A stretch of 64,000 nucleotides of DNA. It comes from Butyribacter intestini (GTDB taxonomy: Bacteria; Bacillota; Clostridia; Lachnospirales; Lachnospiraceae). A program made the position numbers and the translations under genes. The notes beneath the pieces are model-generated. The model saw only the letters and a program-made list of their open reading frames with translations, made no database searches and was not told where the DNA came from. How positions within the stretch are numbered: position 1 is the first letter of the stretch; every line of letters starts with the position of its first letter. Where the stretch lies: NCBI GenBank assembly GCA_001414325.1, contig LLKB01000008.1, forward strand, positions 3,037 to 67,036, given 5' to 3'. This document shows positions 11,411-20,935 of the stretch, in pieces.

Positions 11411-12247
11411 GACTTTGTACCTCATTTCTTAAAAATTTCCAAAATGTTAATAACCTATCTAAATAAAGATAAAATAGGCACTAATAACACATCATATATA
11501 ATCATTTTATCTCAAAAAGGCATAAAATACAAGTTATTATCAACAAAAGTGCATAGATGTTAATAAAAACTGTTGATATGTTGTTAATAATGTTGAAAAT
11601 GAAGTTAAAACTGAAATTTATAACTAATTAACAGTTATCAACACTAAATTAACAAAAATTGTGCATAACTTGTTATTTATTAGAAAAGACAAAAAAACAC
11701 GAAATTTCGGCAAAAAAGTGGATAATGTTAATAACTTTGTGGATAACTGTTGAAAGTATGTTGCATAGAGGGAGAGTTATCCACAAATTGTGCACATTTT
11801 GTTCATAACTCTTGACGAACATACATTTTATCAACATTCTCAAATACAGTATTTATAGGACTTTACACTATATAAACAGCTATGTTAATGATGTTGATTA
11901 TTAATGTGGAATATTAATTGTGGAAATAGAAATAAAAAAGTTTCTTCCTATTATAATATGTTATTGATACAATCAACATATAAACAATTTTTTTGATTAA
12001 CAGTATTAACTTGTGAATAAAACTGTTGAAAATGTGTTAAATAATGTGATTTTAATGTTAATATTAACAGTGTTTATATTAATCGGATATATGGGTAAAT
12101 ATTGTTATTTTGGAATGTTTAAATTTATCATGCTATATAAATATCTGTGTACCAGCGGAGTTTATAAAACTAATAGCACTGGTTTTATTAAATTCGTAAC
12201 AGTTCAGCCTTTCATTTCTTAAATTCATCTAAAATCAAGAATTTTAC
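11411..12247. other. oriC, dnaA-rpmH side (DnaA box cluster)
   Basis: About 840 bp of very AT-rich DNA without a convincing gene. Perfect TTATNCACA boxes lie at 11660-11668 (-), 11738-11746 (-), 11777-11785 (+) and 12012-12020 (-). One-mismatch boxes lie at 11537-11545, 11635-11643, 11717-11725, 11800-11808 and 11828-11836. Repeated GTTAATAA/TGTTGAAAA-like tracts are candidates for DnaA-ATP sites or unwinding DNA. The position between dnaA and rpmH is where Firmicute origins lie. A truncated mobile repeat is present at 12196-12228. Confidence 0.88.
12196..12228 (+). repeat. remnant of the GTAACAGTTC palindromic element (long type)
   Basis: The 33 bases beginning GTAACAGTTCAGCCTTTCAT match the terminus of the long element copies (reverse complement of 61818-62001) at all but about two positions, then the similarity stops. 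It is a solo end left by deletion or partial insertion, 20 bp before the rpmH promoter. Confidence 0.75.
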
Positions 12248-12276
12248 TTGACGAATTGCTCTTTTGCTAATATAAT
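12248..12276 (+). promoter_or_regulatory. rpmH promoter
   Basis: TTGACG (12248-12253) and TATAAT (12271-12276) with a 17-bp spacer stand 54 bp before the rpmH start. This near-consensus sigma-A promoter probably drives rpmH-rnpA-yidD-yidC. Confidence 0.88.
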
Positions 12277-12330
12277 ATGTGATATGCGTGATTATATGCG
12301 TAGAAGTAGAAATAAAGGAGGTGTTTTGTA

Positions 12331-12465
12331 ATGAAGATGACATTTCAGCCAAAGAAAAGATCAAGATCAAAGGTTCATGGTTTTAGAAAGAGAATGCAGA
12401 CAGCTAATGGAAGAAAAGTATTAGCAAGCAGAAGAGCAAAAGGAAGACATAAGTTATCCGCATAG
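12331..12465 (+). CDS. rpmH: 50S ribosomal protein L34
   Basis: L34 is a small basic protein of the large ribosomal subunit. The 44-residue product starts [19 protein letters not shown] and ends [18 protein letters not shown], the conserved L34 sequence. The ribosome binding site AAGGAGG lies 9 bp before the ATG. It is the first gene of the rightward origin operon, under its own strong promoter. Confidence 0.98.
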   Translation: MKMTFQPKKRSRSKVHGFRKRMQTANGRKVLASRRAKGRHKLSA

Positions 12466-12489
12466 GTCGCATTTATGTGACCTTTTCTT
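12464..12489 (+). terminator. attenuator-like hairpin after rpmH
   Basis: AGGTC/GACCT around a 10-nt loop overlaps the rpmH stop codon and is followed by TTTCTTC. A leaky terminator here would lower rnpA expression relative to the ribosomal protein; this role is inferred. Confidence 0.5.
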
Positions 12490-12525
12490 CTATCATAAAG
12501 ATTTGCCTTTGTAGAGGGAAAAGTT

Positions 12526-12867
12526 GTGTTTATATCGATTTCAAAAAATTTTGAATTTTTAAATGTATATCATCATGGTAAATCCTATGCCAACAGATAT
12601 TTGGTTATGTATATACTAAAAAATGGCAGCAGTAATAACAGATATGGGATTACAGTCAGTAAAAAAGTTGGAAACAGTGTTGTCAGGCATAGGGTTACCA
12701 GATTGATAAGAGAGAGTATCAGATTAAATGAAGAAAAGTTTGCCAGGGGTTATGACATTGTTATAATTGCTAGAAATACAGCTAAAGGTAAAAAGTATAG
12801 TGATATTGCAAGTGCATTTTTACATTTGGGTAAGATGCATAAAATTTTAAGAGATGATCAACTATGA
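12526..12867 (+). CDS. rnpA: ribonuclease P protein component
   Basis: RnpA is the protein cofactor of RNase P, which matures tRNA 5' ends. The 113-residue product contains the core [20 protein letters not shown] and LIRESIRLN, and [14 protein letters not shown]. The start is a GTG at 12526 with GAGGG eight bases upstream. The family RNR motif reads RHR here, with histidine for the asparagine. The stop overlaps the yidD start (ATGA), indicating translational coupling. Confidence 0.95.
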   Translation: MFISISKNFEFLNVYHHGKSYANRYLVMYILKNGSSNNRYGITVSKKVGNSVVRHRVTRLIRESIRLNEEKFARGYDIVIIARNTAKGKKYSDIASAFLHLGKMHKILRDDQL

Positions 12868-13076
12868 AATCAATACTTGTATTTATAATAAAAATATATC
12901 GTAAATATATATCTCCCTTGAAAGGAAGACCGACGTGTATATATACACCTACTTGTTCGCAATATGCGATAGAAGCACTGGAAAAGTATGGTTTTTTTAA
13001 AGGGAGTTTTTTGGCTGTAAAAAGAATTTTGAGGTGTCATCCTTTTGCGAAGGGCGGGTACGATCCGGTTCCTTGA
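12864..13076 (+). CDS. yidD: membrane protein insertion efficiency factor YidD
   Basis: YidD is a small membrane-associated protein that assists YidC-dependent insertion. The 70-residue protein shows the whole family pattern: an amphipathic N-terminus with [25 protein letters not shown], then [24 protein letters not shown]. It overlaps rnpA by four bases and precedes yidC by 38 bp, the invariant gene order. Confidence 0.96.
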   Translation: MKSILVFIIKIYRKYISPLKGRPTCIYTPTCSQYAIEALEKYGFFKGSFLAVKRILRCHPFAKGGYDPVP

Positions 13077-13114
13077 GATTCCCCTTTGATTTGGCACAGG
13101 AGGACTTATAATTT

Positions 13115-14440
13115 ATGAATGTAATTTTAACAACTTACCAAGGTGCTATTTTAGGACCGATAGCGAGAGTTCTGGGTTATATTTTACAGGCATTATATGC
13201 TTTATTGGCGAATTTCGGTATTGAGAATACAGGAATTTGTATGATTTTGTTTACATTTTTGGTAAATGGTCTGATGATGCCAATGCAGATCAAACAGCAG
13301 AAATTCTCAAAAATGTCGATGATAATGAATCCTGAAATTCAGGCGATTCAGAAAAAATATAAAAATAAGAAAGATCAGGCATCACAGCAGAAGATGTCTT
13401 TAGAAACTCAGGCAGTGTATCAGAAATATGGAGTAAGTCCGGCAAGCGGATGTCTGCCTATGCTGATAACATTTCCTATATTATTTGCGTTATATCGTGT
13501 TATTTATAATATTCCGGCATATGTACCTCAAGTATATGATGTTTACAGCGGAATCGCACAGCAGATTAAAAGTGCGGGAGTAAGCGTTGAGCAGCTCTCA
13601 AAGATGGTTTCATCAAGCACATATGTTGTTACAAATGCTGTATCAGCAGCAAAAAATAGTGATAATATAAGTTATTTTGTAGATGTACTTGGACAGTTCA
13701 ATACGAATGCATGGACACAGCTTGCAGCAAAGTGCCCTGATTTAAAGACAGCTATTATGGAAGTAGCAGAAAAATCAAAGCATATCAACACATTCTTAGG
13801 GTTGAATATTGCAGATACTCCGGCAATAAAGAGTGTAAGTGTTATTATTCCGATTTTATCGGTGGTGACACAGATACTCAGCACGAAGATAAGTATGGCA
13901 GGAACACAGCAGCCGGATGCATCAGACAATCCTACGGCACAGTCTATGAAGACTATGAATAATGTAATGCCATTTATTACCGGTCTGATGTGTTTTATGT
14001 TCCCAATAGGTGTTGGTATATACTGGGTTGCAGGTAATGTATTTCGTATATTCCAGGGAATTGGAATAAATGTCTATTTCTCAAAGATAGATATGGATGC
14101 CGAGATGGCAAAAAATGTTGAGAAGAATAAAAAGCGCATGGAAAAGATGGGGCTTGATCCTAATACCACAATGCAGGATATAGCTAAACAGAGGACGAGT
14201 TCCATTAACAATAAGACCACACAGGCTAAGAGTTCAAATAAAAACAGTGGGATAAATAAAAATGCAAATACAGTCAGTAAAAAAGACTCACCTAATAATG
14301 GCGGAAACAAGAATTATAAAAAAGGCAGTATAGCGGCTTATGCAAATATGCTGGCTCGTGATACCGGTGACAAAGATAAGAAAGAATATCGTATAAATTC
14401 GCAGAGCAGCGGTAAAAGCCAGACAGGGAAGAAAAAGTAA
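13115..14440 (+). CDS. yidC: membrane protein insertase YidC/SpoIIIJ
   Basis: YidC inserts and folds inner-membrane proteins, alone or with SecYEG. The 441-residue protein has the 60KD_IMP core with its first helix near residues 30-60, a cytosolic hairpin rich in Lys/Gln (KQQKFSKMSMIMNPEIQAIQKKY), the helix after SPASGCLPMLITFPILFALYRVIY, and late helices near 245-260 and 290-315 (FPIGVGIYWVAGN). The last 110 residues are a hydrophilic Lys/Asn/Ser tail. No lipobox is seen. The insertion between the second and third helices (about residues 140-225) is long for the family. A ribosome binding site AGGAGG precedes the ATG. Confidence 0.94.
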   Translation: MNVILTTYQGAILGPIARVLGYILQALYALLANFGIENTGICMILFTFLVNGLMMPMQIKQQKFSKMSMIMNPEIQAIQKKYKNKKDQASQQKMSLETQAVYQKYGVSPASGCLPMLITFPILFALYRVIYNIPAYVPQVYDVYSGIAQQIKSAGVSVEQLSKMVSSSTYVVTNAVSAAKNSDNISYFVDVLGQFNTNAWTQLAAKCPDLKTAIMEVAEKSKHINTFLGLNIADTPAIKSVSVIIPILSVVTQILSTKISMAGTQQPDASDNPTAQSMKTMNNVMPFITGLMCFMFPIGVGIYWVAGNVFRIFQGIGINVYFSKIDMDAEMAKNVEKNKKRMEKMGLDPNTTMQDIAKQRTSSINNKTTQAKSSNKNSGINKNANTVSKKDSPNNGGNKNYKKGSIAAYANMLARDTGDKDKKEYRINSQSSGKSQTGKKK

Positions 14441-14509
14441 GGTTGTTGTTTATAACACTTAGTGTGAATATCAATAATCGCATTGACTGTTATGGAAATG
14501 GAGGAGAAT

Positions 14510-15310
14510 ATGTCAGATTGGAGAGAATTTACAGGAAAAACAGTTGATGATGCATTGACAAATGCATTGGTTGAACTGGAAACTACAAGTGACAAAGTGG
14601 AATATGAAGTTTTAGAAGAAGGAAGTTCAGGAATACTTGGATTATTCAGTAAAGCTGCTGTTATCCGTGTCAAAAAGCTTGATGATATAAGAGAAACAGC
14701 GGTAGAATTCTTAAATGATGTATTCAAGGCAATGGAGATGAATGTCGATATTGAAATTGAATATAATGAAGTTGAAAATCAGATGAATATTGAACTTTCA
14801 GGAGATGAGATGGGGATGCTCATCGGTAAGAGAGGCGTTACACTTGATTCGCTTCAGTATCTTGTAAGTCTTGTGATAAACAAAAAGACAGAAGAGTATG
14901 TTAAAGTAAAGATAGATACAGAAAATTATCGTCAGAGAAGAAAGGAAACTCTTGAAAATCTTGCAAGAAATCTTGCACATAAGGTTAAGAGGATTCATAA
15001 GAGTGTTATTTTAGAGCCGATGAATCCTTATGAGAGAAGAGTGATTCATTCTACACTTCAGAATGATAAATATGTTGAAACTCACAGTGAAGGTGAGGAG
15101 CCATATAGAAAAGTTGTTATTTCTTTAAAGCCGGGCTTTGAAAAGGAATACGACAAGAAGAAAAAGTATGGTTATGGTAATAAATCAAGATACAGAAATA
15201 ATGGTGGTTATAAAAAGTATAATAATTCATATAGGAAAAATTATAACAGATACGATGAAAATAAAGATGTAGTTCTTGATGAAACAAAAAATGCAACAGA
15301 CGGAGAATAG
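14510..15310 (+). CDS. jag: Jag/KhpB RNA-binding protein (KH-R3H)
   Basis: Jag (also KhpB or EloR) is an RNA-binding protein that works with KhpA and affects cell elongation in Gram-positive bacteria. The 266-residue product has an N-terminal Jag_N domain (REFTGKTVDDALTNALVEL, EEGSSGILGLFSKAA), a KH domain (IGKRGVTLDSLQYLVS), and an R3H domain (EPMNPYERRVIHSTLQ with HSEGEEPYRKVVI). A positively charged, Tyr/Asn-rich tail follows. The start at 14510 lies seven bases after GGAGGAGAAT; earlier in-frame starts overlap that site. It follows yidC by 69 bp. Confidence 0.93.
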   Translation: MSDWREFTGKTVDDALTNALVELETTSDKVEYEVLEEGSSGILGLFSKAAVIRVKKLDDIRETAVEFLNDVFKAMEMNVDIEIEYNEVENQMNIELSGDEMGMLIGKRGVTLDSLQYLVSLVINKKTEEYVKVKIDTENYRQRRKETLENLARNLAHKVKRIHKSVILEPMNPYERRVIHSTLQNDKYVETHSEGEEPYRKVVISLKPGFEKEYDKKKKYGYGNKSRYRNNGGYKKYNNSYRKNYNRYDENKDVVLDETKNATDGE

Positions 15311-15339
15311 TTGCTGGCAGATGGTAACTATGAATAAGG

Positions 15340-15370
15340 AAAGGGGCTGGTTTTCAGTCCCTTTTGCTTT
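15340..15370 (+). terminator. hairpin between jag and mnmE
   Basis: AAAGGGGCTG/CAGTCCCTTT (10 bp with one G-T pair, loop GTTTT) is followed by GCTTT. It ends about 20 bp before the mnmE start, so it is probably a partial terminator or attenuator. Confidence 0.6.
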
Positions 15371-15391
15371 ATATTAAATTTGGAGGTTTTG

Positions 15392-16810
15392 ATGCATACA
15401 AAAACTATTGCGAGTATTGCAAGTGGAATGGGCGGTGGAATAGGAGTAATAAGAATAAGCGGAGATGATGCTATGACTATCGCCGGTAAGATATTTAGAA
15501 AAAGAAGTCAGATAGACCTGTCATCAGAATGTGAGAAAGAAGATGTGCAGTCTGATGATAAATTTTTTGAAAAAACAGATACACATACGATACATTATGG
15601 ATTTATTGTTGATGAGGGGAAAGTTGTAGACGAGGTTATGGTTTTGGTTATGAAAAAACCTAACAGTTATACAAGGGAAGATGTGATAGAGATTGATTCA
15701 CACGGAGGACCATTTATAGTAAAAAAGATTTTGGAAACGGTACTGAAAAACGGGGCTGCTCTTGCTGAGCCGGGTGAATTTACCAAAAGGGCATTTTTTA
15801 ATGGAAGAATAGATCTTGCACAGGCTGAGGCTGTAATGAAGCTTATATCATCTGAAAATAATTATGCTTTAGACAGTGCACTGAGCCAGCTTGAAGGAAA
15901 TTTATCAAAATATATTGAAGATATAAGGCAGGATATACTTTATGATATGGGATATATAGAAGCTGCACTTGACGACCCTGAACATTATGACCTTGGAAAG
16001 TTTAGGTTTGAATTAAGAGATAAACTTGAGAGGGATAAAGATAAGCTTAATGAGCTTGTTGAGCATTTTGATGATGGCAGAATGAAGTCAGAGGGGATAA
16101 ATACGGTTATAGTAGGAAAACCAAATGCCGGAAAGTCTTCGCTTATGAATCTGCTTCTCGATGAGGAAAGAGCCATTGTCACAAATGTAGCAGGTACGAC
16201 AAGGGACATTCTTGAGGAGCGAGTTAAGCTTGGGGATGTTATTTTAAATCTTGTGGATACGGCAGGAATACATGAAACGGATGATGTTGTAGAAAATATC
16301 GGTGTAAATAAAGCAATAGAGTATGCAGATAAATGTGATTTTATAATATATGTTGTTGATTCAAGTGAAAAACTGGATGATGCAGATTTCCAGATAATTG
16401 ATATATTGCAGCAGAAAAAGGGTGTAATATTAATGAATAAGTCTGATCTTAACCCGGTTACGACTGTCAACGATATTCAAAAAAGGCTTGACTGGGAATG
16501 TATTACATTTTCTAATGAGACAAAACAGGGAATGAAAGAGTTAGAAGATTATGTTAATAATTCATTCCTTGACGGAGATATATCGTTTAACGATCAAGTA
16601 CATTTGACAGGTATAAGGCATAAAGAGGCGGTTATGGCTGCAATAGAAAGCATAGATGCCGTGCTGCAGGCAATAGACGATGAAATGCCGGAGGATTTCT
16701 TTACAATAGATATGATGGATGCTTATAAGGGACTTGGTCTGATAAACGGTGAAACGGCATCAGAGGATTTAGTCAATAAAATATTTAAAGAATTTTGTAT
16801 GGGAAAATAA
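15392..16810 (+). CDS. mnmE: tRNA modification GTPase MnmE
   Basis: MnmE, with MnmG, installs the (carboxymethyl)aminomethyl group on wobble uridine 34 of certain tRNAs. The 472-residue protein has the folate-binding N-terminal domain ([18 protein letters not shown]), a central helical domain interrupted by a G domain with P-loop [10 protein letters not shown], switch motif [16 protein letters not shown] and NKSD, and the C-terminal FCMGK (canonical FC[IM]GK, whose cysteine is functionally essential). The ATG at 15392 follows TTTGGAGGTTTTG. It is immediately followed by mnmG. Confidence 0.97.
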   Translation: MHTKTIASIASGMGGGIGVIRISGDDAMTIAGKIFRKRSQIDLSSECEKEDVQSDDKFFEKTDTHTIHYGFIVDEGKVVDEVMVLVMKKPNSYTREDVIEIDSHGGPFIVKKILETVLKNGAALAEPGEFTKRAFFNGRIDLAQAEAVMKLISSENNYALDSALSQLEGNLSKYIEDIRQDILYDMGYIEAALDDPEHYDLGKFRFELRDKLERDKDKLNELVEHFDDGRMKSEGINTVIVGKPNAGKSSLMNLLLDEERAIVTNVAGTTRDILEERVKLGDVILNLVDTAGIHETDDVVENIGVNKAIEYADKCDFIIYVVDSSEKLDDADFQIIDILQQKKGVILMNKSDLNPVTTVNDIQKRLDWECITFSNETKQGMKELEDYVNNSFLDGDISFNDQVHLTGIRHKEAVMAAIESIDAVLQAIDDEMPEDFFTIDMMDAYKGLGLINGETASEDLVNKIFKEFCMGK

Positions 16811-16826
16811 GATGGAGGTTAAGAAA

Positions 16827-18695
16827 ATGCCATATACTTATGAAAGTTATGATGCGGTTGTAATAGGTGCAGGTCATGCCGGCTGCGAAGCTGCTTTAGC
16901 GACAGCAAGGCTTGGCTTAAAAACGCTTATATTTACGGTTAGCGTTGACAGTATTGCAATGATGCCGTGTAATCCAAATGTAGGTGGAAGTTCAAAAGGG
17001 CATTTGGTTAGGGAGATAGATGCGCTCGGTGGCGAGATGGGAAAAAACATAGACAGGACATTTATTCAGACGAAAATGTTAAATATGTCTAAAGGTCCGG
17101 CTGTTCACTCTTTAAGGGCACAGGCTGATAAAAAAAATTACAGTAATTCAATGAGAAGAGTGCTTGAAAATACGGATAATCTCACGATAAAACAGGGTGA
17201 GGTTGCACAGGTGCTTGTGGAAGATGGAAAAGTTGCGGGGGTTAAGACAACTTCTGATGCAATTTACCCTTGCAATGTTGTTATCATGTGTACGGGAACA
17301 TATTTAAAGGCAAGATGTATATATGGTGATGTAAGCCAATATACAGGTCCTAATGGACTAAGTGCGGCTAACAGTCTCAGTCAGTCGCTTTTAGACCTCG
17401 GAATAGAGCTTAGAAGATTTAAAACGGGTACACCGGCAAGAGTTGATAAGAGAACGATTGACTTTTCTAAAATGGAGGAGCAGAAAGGTGATGAAAATAT
17501 AGTTCCGTTTTCATTTACAAACACACCTGAAGAGTTGGAGAGAGAGCAGGTATCGTGCTGGCTTACCTACACTAACGAAGAAACACATGAAATTATTAGA
17601 GAAAATATTGACAGGTCGCCAATGTACTCTGGAAATATAAAGGGAACGGGTCCCAGATATTGTCCGTCAATAGAGGATAAAGTTGTTAGATTTGCTGACA
17701 AAAAAAGACATCAGGTATTTTTAGAGCCTGAGGGTCTATACACAAATGAGATGTATATAGGTGGAATGTCAAGTTCACTGCCAGAGGATGTGCAGTACAG
17801 AATGTACCATACAGTTCCGGGGCTTGAACACGCAGCAATCGTGAGGAATGCTTATGCTATCGAATATGACTGTATAAATCCATTGCAGTTAAAAGCATCA
17901 TTGGAATTTAAAAATATATCAGGATTTTTCAGTGCAGGACAGGCAAATGGAAGCTCAGGATATGAGGAGGCAGCAGCCCAGGGGATAATTGCAGGAATAA
18001 ATGCGGCAAGAAAGTTCTTGGGAAAAGAACCGGTCGTTTTGGACAGATCGCAGGCATATATAGGTGTGCTTATAGATGATCTTGTGACAAAGGGGACAAA
18101 TGAGCCGTACAGAATGATGACATCAAGAGCAGAGTACAGGCTTTTGCTAAGACAGGATAATGCAGATATGCGTCTGACGGGAATAGGTCATGAGATAGGT
18201 CTTATAGATGATGAGCGTTACGAAAAGCTGCTTGAAAAAGAAAGACTTATTGAAGAAGAAGTGGATAGGATGAAAAAGACAACTGTAGGTGCGAGAGCAG
18301 AAGTTCAGGAACTTCTTGCAAAATATGAAAGTACACCGTTACAGTCGGGAACAACTCTTGCGGAATTATTGAAAAGACCGGAATTGTCATATGAGATAAT
18401 CAAGGATATAGACAAGGACAGAAAAGAACTTCCGGAAGATGTAAAAGAACAGGTAAACATTGAACTCAAATATGAGGGCTATATAAAAAGACAGTTACGA
18501 CAGGTAGAGCAGTATAAAAAACTTGAAAATAAAAAAATACCTGAAGATATTGATTATGATGATGTTTATAGCCTTAGAAAAGAAGCGGTCCAGAAACTAA
18601 AAGAATTAAGACCGGCATCGGTGGGACAGGCATCAAGAATATCGGGAGTATCACCGGCGGATATATCGGTGCTTCTTATATATCTTGGAAAGTGA
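16827..18695 (+). CDS. mnmG: tRNA uridine-5-carboxymethylaminomethyl modification enzyme MnmG
   Basis: MnmG is the FAD- and NADH-binding partner of MnmE. The 622-residue protein carries the Rossmann motif [41 protein letters not shown], the second cofactor signature [25 protein letters not shown], and the GidA-associated C-terminal helical domain ending [14 protein letters not shown]. The ATG at 16827 is preceded by GGAGG; the in-frame ATG at 16812 forms part of that site. It starts 16 bp after the mnmE stop. Confidence 0.97.
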   Translation: MPYTYESYDAVVIGAGHAGCEAALATARLGLKTLIFTVSVDSIAMMPCNPNVGGSSKGHLVREIDALGGEMGKNIDRTFIQTKMLNMSKGPAVHSLRAQADKKNYSNSMRRVLENTDNLTIKQGEVAQVLVEDGKVAGVKTTSDAIYPCNVVIMCTGTYLKARCIYGDVSQYTGPNGLSAANSLSQSLLDLGIELRRFKTGTPARVDKRTIDFSKMEEQKGDENIVPFSFTNTPEELEREQVSCWLTYTNEETHEIIRENIDRSPMYSGNIKGTGPRYCPSIEDKVVRFADKKRHQVFLEPEGLYTNEMYIGGMSSSLPEDVQYRMYHTVPGLEHAAIVRNAYAIEYDCINPLQLKASLEFKNISGFFSAGQANGSSGYEEAAAQGIIAGINAARKFLGKEPVVLDRSQAYIGVLIDDLVTKGTNEPYRMMTSRAEYRLLLRQDNADMRLTGIGHEIGLIDDERYEKLLEKERLIEEEVDRMKKTTVGARAEVQELLAKYESTPLQSGTTLAELLKRPELSYEIIKDIDKDRKELPEDVKEQVNIELKYEGYIKRQLRQVEQYKKLENKKIPEDIDYDDVYSLRKEAVQKLKELRPASVGQASRISGVSPADISVLLIYLGK

Positions 18696-18947
18696 TTTTT
18701 GTAAACAACGGTGATATACTGCTGAGATTAGATAAGAAAGTGATTTTTTTTGATGGTATAAATCAGGTGTATTGTTAAGTGTTTGAAATAATAATTATAA
18801 AATACAGATTGTCTATGTCTGCTGGCTTGATTGCAAAATTAAAACGAGCTTTAATCGTATGGTTTAATTATAAAATAAATGTTATATTTAATTGCCTGAT
18901 TTGGTTATAAAGTAAAGATTATCTTTTTTTGGAAGAGAGGTGGAATA

Positions 18948-19667
18948 ATGGGTGAAAAGTTAAAAGAAATTCTAAAAGATGGAGCGTTGGCAGCAGATAT
19001 TGATTTGACTGATAGTCAGCTTGATAAGTTTGAAAAGTTTTATGAACATTTGATAGAAAAAAATAAAGTGATGAATCTTACTGCTATTACTGATGAGAGA
19101 GATGTGGTTTATAAGCATTTTATTGACAGTATTGCATTGATTAAAAAGATTAACTTTGACGGTAAAAAAGTTATTGATGTGGGAACAGGAGCAGGGTTTC
19201 CGGGAATACCACTTGCTATCGTGACTGACAATGCAGAATTTGTTCTTATGGACTCGCTGAATAAAAGAATAAAATTTTTAAACGAAGTAATAGAAATCTG
19301 TGATTTGAAAAATGTTACAACAATTCATGCGAGGGCGGAGGAACTAGGAAGAGATACGGAGTATAGAGAAAAATTCGATTATTGTGTTTCGAGAGCTGTT
19401 GCAAATATGTCTACACTTTTGGAATATTGCATACCGTTTGTGAGAGTAGGAGGTGTATTTGTGTCATATAAATCCGGTGATGTGACAGAAGAAATTGAAT
19501 TATCAAAAAATGCTCAAAAACAATTGTTTTGCAGGATAAAAGATGTTATTGGCTTTTCAATCCCAAATACAGATATAAGCAGAAGTTTTGTCGTGTTTGA
19601 AAAGAAAAAGGAATTAAATAAAAAATATCCGAGACAGGGCGGTAAGCCTAAAAAGAGTCCATTATAA
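18948..19667 (+). CDS. rsmG: 16S rRNA (guanine-527-N7)-methyltransferase RsmG
   Basis: RsmG methylates G527 of 16S rRNA with S-adenosylmethionine; its loss gives low-level streptomycin resistance. The 239-residue protein has the N-terminal helix pair (KFEKFYEHLIEKNKVMNLTAI), the SAM motif VIDVGTGAGFPGIPLAI, DSLNKRIKFLNEV, FDYCVSRAVANMSTLLEY and the typical C-terminus YPRQGGKPKKSPL. The ribosome binding site AGAGGTGG lies six bases upstream. A 252-bp non-coding gap separates it from mnmG. Confidence 0.96.
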   Translation: MGEKLKEILKDGALAADIDLTDSQLDKFEKFYEHLIEKNKVMNLTAITDERDVVYKHFIDSIALIKKINFDGKKVIDVGTGAGFPGIPLAIVTDNAEFVLMDSLNKRIKFLNEVIEICDLKNVTTIHARAEELGRDTEYREKFDYCVSRAVANMSTLLEYCIPFVRVGGVFVSYKSGDVTEEIELSKNAQKQLFCRIKDVIGFSIPNTDISRSFVVFEKKKELNKKYPRQGGKPKKSPL

Positions 19668-19790
19668 AATGGTTCATTTGTATCACCCAGATGGAACTAA
19701 ACAGAGAATATTAATATTTTGTGTTTTGCTGCCAGCAACAGCGGATAGTGTTAAGGACAAAAAAGAGATGGTTGTGAATATCTGTTTAGA

Positions 19791-19819
19791 GTAATTAACT
19801 ATTTTAGATAGTTAATTAC
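19791..19819. repeat. perfect 12-bp hairpin
   Basis: GTAATTAACTAT and its exact complement enclose a 5-nt loop, with no T tract on either side. It lies 124 bp after rsmG and may be a weak transcript end or a protein-binding palindrome. Confidence 0.5.
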
Positions 19820-19937
19820 TATCCAAAAATATTGTTTGAAATATAAGTTTGATTTTTAAGTTTTAGCATTTCTGCAGAACTTTGGAAAAAGGGATAATTT
19901 GAAATTTCAAATATAGTCAATTTTTTGCTTAAAAATA

Positions 19938-20025
19938 GTAACAGTTCTACCATAAAAAGGTACTTAACAATACAATGAACAAGCTCATTGTATTGTTAAG
20001 TATCTTTTTATGGCTGAACTGTTAC
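19938..20025 (+). mobile_element. short palindromic element, copy A (IS66-type MITE candidate)
   Basis: The 88-bp element begins GTAACAGTTC and ends GAACTGTTAC. It is flanked by identical 8-bp direct repeats TAAAAATA (19930-19937 and 20026-20033), the mark of transposition. Inside, CCATAAAAAGGTACTTAAC and its near-complement form one long hairpin around an AAGCT loop. It has no coding capacity. GTAA ends with 8-bp target duplications are the hallmark of the IS66 family, so mobilisation in trans by an IS66 transposase is inferred. Confidence 0.85.
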
Positions 20026-20076
20026 TAAAAATATATAAATATTTGTGAAGGACAGTAGAAGATTATTAATAAAAAT

Positions 20077-20106
20077 GGTATAATGTTTCACGTGAAACAT
20101 TATACC
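20077..20106. promoter_or_regulatory. parS centromere site 1
   Basis: TGTTTCACGTGAAACA (20084-20099) is the perfect 16-bp consensus parS, the ParB nucleation site. Here it sits inside a perfect 30-bp palindrome. It lies 0.8 kb before parA and 8 kb from oriC, as expected for an origin-proximal centromere. Confidence 0.96.
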
Positions 20107-20312
20107 GTTTTTGAATTTGAAAATCAGTGTAGTGTATCTCAGATTTTAAGTTAAACGACATAGAGTGGATTTTCGGTACGCACGGTGGAAAAATGTGCAA
20201 AAGAATGTGGCGGTTTACAGTTGACGCAATGAAGCAGATGAAAATTTATACAAATTATTTGGTGAAATATTAATGTTACATTATATCAGGGAAGGAAAGA
20301 CAAAATAAATTA

Positions 20313-20604
20313 ATGGGACAAATAACAATATTAGTTAATTATAAGGTAAAACATGAAACCAGAGAGATATTTGTTAATGAAGTAATCGAAAGTGAAATCT
20401 TAGACAAAATAAAAAAAAGAAGATGGATTTATTTCTTATGAATATTTTTATAATGTAACAAATTCTGATGGTTTACTTCTGGTAGAAAAGTGGATATCTG
20501 AAGAAAAACAACAACAGCATTTAAAAACAGAACATATGAAAAAGTTAAAAGCTATTAAGGAAAAGTATATATTAGAGACTGATGTGCAGAGTTTTAGAGA
20601 ATAA
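20313..20604 (+). pseudogene. frameshifted antibiotic-biosynthesis-monooxygenase (YgiN-like) gene
   Basis: From the ATG at 20313 the frame reads MGQITILVNYKVKHETREIF and runs into a stop after an 8-A run (20411-20418). Removing one A restores a 96-codon frame continuing EDGFISYEYFYNVTNSDG, LLLVEKWISEEKQQQHLKTE and a C-terminus to TAA at 20604. This is the ABM ferredoxin-like fold (small heme- and cofactor-free monooxygenases or quinone-handling enzymes): DGFISYE...LLVEKW...H. The total length, 292 bases, is one more than a multiple of three. It is either a true pseudogene, a phase-variable or slippage-expressed gene, or an assembly error in the A run. Confidence 0.8.
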
Positions 20605-20740
20605 ATGGATAGAAGCACAGAGTTGATTTTAAAAAAAGAACTATTACTAAATAAAAAAATAAGTATTTGTATTTAAAAAAAGTTCTGTTTGTTGTAAAAT
20701 AGAAAATGTCAAAAATAAAATACAGCTAGTGAAACCAAAT

Positions 20741-20794
20741 AATATTGATAATATTATAATGTTTCACGTGAAACATTATAACATTATCAATATT
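20741..20794. promoter_or_regulatory. parS centromere site 2 in a 54-bp palindrome
   Basis: TGTTTCACGTGAAACA (20760-20775) is again the perfect parS consensus. The symmetry extends to 54 bp (arms of 27) with one mismatched pair. It lies 141 bp before the parA start, so ParB bound here could also repress the parA-parB promoter; that regulatory role is inferred. Confidence 0.96.
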
Positions 20795-20935
20795 ACTATT
20801 TTACTGTACAGGAAAATGCTCGTAAAGTAGTGTGGCATCAACGAGAATAGCGAAACAATTCTTGGAGAGCAAAACGCTGGTTTTACTCTTTTTTACGGCT
20901 GATATTTAACAAGATAAAAGAAATGAGGTGAAAAA

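Noticed and set aside
12013..12222. 69-codon plus-strand frame in the oriC gap
   Set aside because: It opens at a TTG inside a DnaA box, has no ribosome binding site, and its end runs through the mobile-element remnant; codon content is that of AT-rich non-coding DNA.
19669..19797. Possible 42-codon gene right after rsmG
   Set aside because: It has an ATG but no ribosome binding site, no recognised motif, and overlaps a hairpin; too little support.
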